A stretch of 5,752 nt of DNA from Fusobacteriota bacterium. GTDB lineage: Bacteria; Fusobacteriota; Fusobacteriia; Fusobacteriales; Fusobacteriaceae. Position 1 is the first letter of the stretch. Each line of letters starts with the position of its first letter. Of the stretch, positions 5,389 to 5,752 are shown one piece after another. The position numbers and the translations under genes were made by a program. The notes below the pieces were generated by a model. That model did not search any database, was not told the DNA's origin, and saw nothing but the letters and a program-made list of their open reading frames with translations. The stretch is from positions 1 to 5,752 of the forward strand of contig QNYN01000019.1 of NCBI GenBank assembly GCA_003973585.1, in the 5' to 3' direction.

Positions 5389-5752
5389 TTATTCAACTAA
5401 AAAAGTTCCCATCATACCATTGTCTTCATGCTCTAAAATATGACAATGATACATAAATAAACCTTTATCTTCAAATTTTACTGCTATCCTTATTATTTCT
5501 CCTGGCTCTACAAAAATAGTATCTTTCCACCCATTTTCATAAGGTTGAGGAGGTCGTCCATCTCTAGATAATATTCTAAATTGTACTGCATGTATATGAA
5601 ATGGATGTCCACTTAATGATTTATTACCATTTGAAACATCATTATTTCTTCGTCCCATCATGCCACCCATCATCATTTCACCTGTGGTATTTGATATTTC
5701 CCAAATTTCTACTTCATTTAATTTTACATATTCGTCTATTCTATTCATGTCC
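5389..5752 (-). CDS. Multicopper oxidase (CueO/laccase-like), C-terminal part (N-terminus outside window)
   Basis: The minus-strand frame is open to the window edge and ends at a TAA at 5389-5391. The in-frame ATG at 5746-5748 is almost certainly internal. The codon before it continues the frame, no ribosome binding site is visible, and the residues after it already belong to the last cupredoxin domain. Numbering from that Met, the copper ligands are HPFHIH (48-53) and HCHILEHEDNGMM (101-113). The latter contains the Cys and His ligands joining the type 1 and type 3 sites, with Met112 as the probable axial ligand. GWKDTIFVEPGE (73-84) is also typical. These enzymes oxidise cuprous ions or organic substrates and reduce oxygen to water, usually in the periplasm. 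A Met- and Gly-rich insertion (about 20-47, GEMMMGGMMGRRNN) precedes HPFHIH. Full-length members have about 450-550 residues, so about three quarters is missing. Copper detoxification is the likely role, inferred from the CueO-like motif. Confidence 0.93.
   Translation of the reverse strand, partial: DMNRIDEYVKLNEVEIWEISNTTGEMMMGGMMGRRNNDVSNGNKSLSGHPFHIHAVQFRILSRDGRPPQPYENGWKDTIFVEPGEIIRIAVKFEDKGLFMYHCHILEHEDNGMMGTFLVE

Noticed and set aside
5746..5748. ATG as the start of a 119-residue copper protein
   Set aside because: The frame stays open to the window edge, no ribosome binding site is visible, and the following residues are the normal interior of the last cupredoxin domain. The gene is cut by the window, not short.
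1..5752. tRNA or rRNA genes, CRISPR repeats, insertion sequences, phage or toxin-antitoxin genes
   Set aside because: Coding genes fill almost all of the window and the gaps are short. I found no direct repeat series, transposase motif, or GC-rich structured RNA segment.

Overview
The window is very AT-rich bacterial DNA with strong AGGAGG-type ribosome binding sites and tightly packed genes. Codon use and protein style (many Lys, Ile, Asn and Glu) suggest a low-GC anaerobe or microaerophile. My best guess is the Fusobacteriota (Fusobacterium or Cetobacterium type), with a Clostridia-like firmicute as the alternative. This is an inference from composition and gene content, because no taxonomic marker gene is present.

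Left part (1-2046, minus strand): a three-gene redox operon, read from right to left. It encodes a flavodoxin-fold NAD(P)H/FMN reductase with an iron-sulfur-flavoprotein-like cysteine cluster, a Crp/Fnr-family regulator without any cysteine, and a GltD/PreT-like FAD and iron-sulfur oxidoreductase cut off by the window's left edge. The gaps are only 16 and 18 bases. A consensus -10 box embedded in a 13-base palindrome lies upstream of the first gene and is the likely operon promoter and a possible operator.

Middle part (2211-5315, plus strand): a divergent run of four genes. They encode the peroxide-stress protein YaaA, a very short GNAT-like protein, an unrecognised secreted protein whose start overlaps the GNAT-like stop by four bases, and an M32 metallocarboxypeptidase with all expected zinc and substrate motifs. 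An extended -10 promoter candidate in the 51-base gap after yaaA suggests that the last three genes can be transcribed separately from yaaA.

Right part (5352-5752): a perfect 12-bp stem-loop with T-rich flanks on both sides acts as a bidirectional terminator between the M32 gene and a convergent multicopper oxidase gene. Only the C-terminal copper-binding part of the oxidase is inside the window, and it has a Met-rich insertion just before the copper-ligand motif.

Taken together, the genes look like oxidative or metal stress and redox housekeeping, plus peptide turnover. I see no RNA genes, CRISPR array, insertion sequence, phage gene or clearly new defence or biosynthetic system. The least explained parts are the GNAT-like/secreted protein pair and the ligand of the Crp/Fnr regulator.
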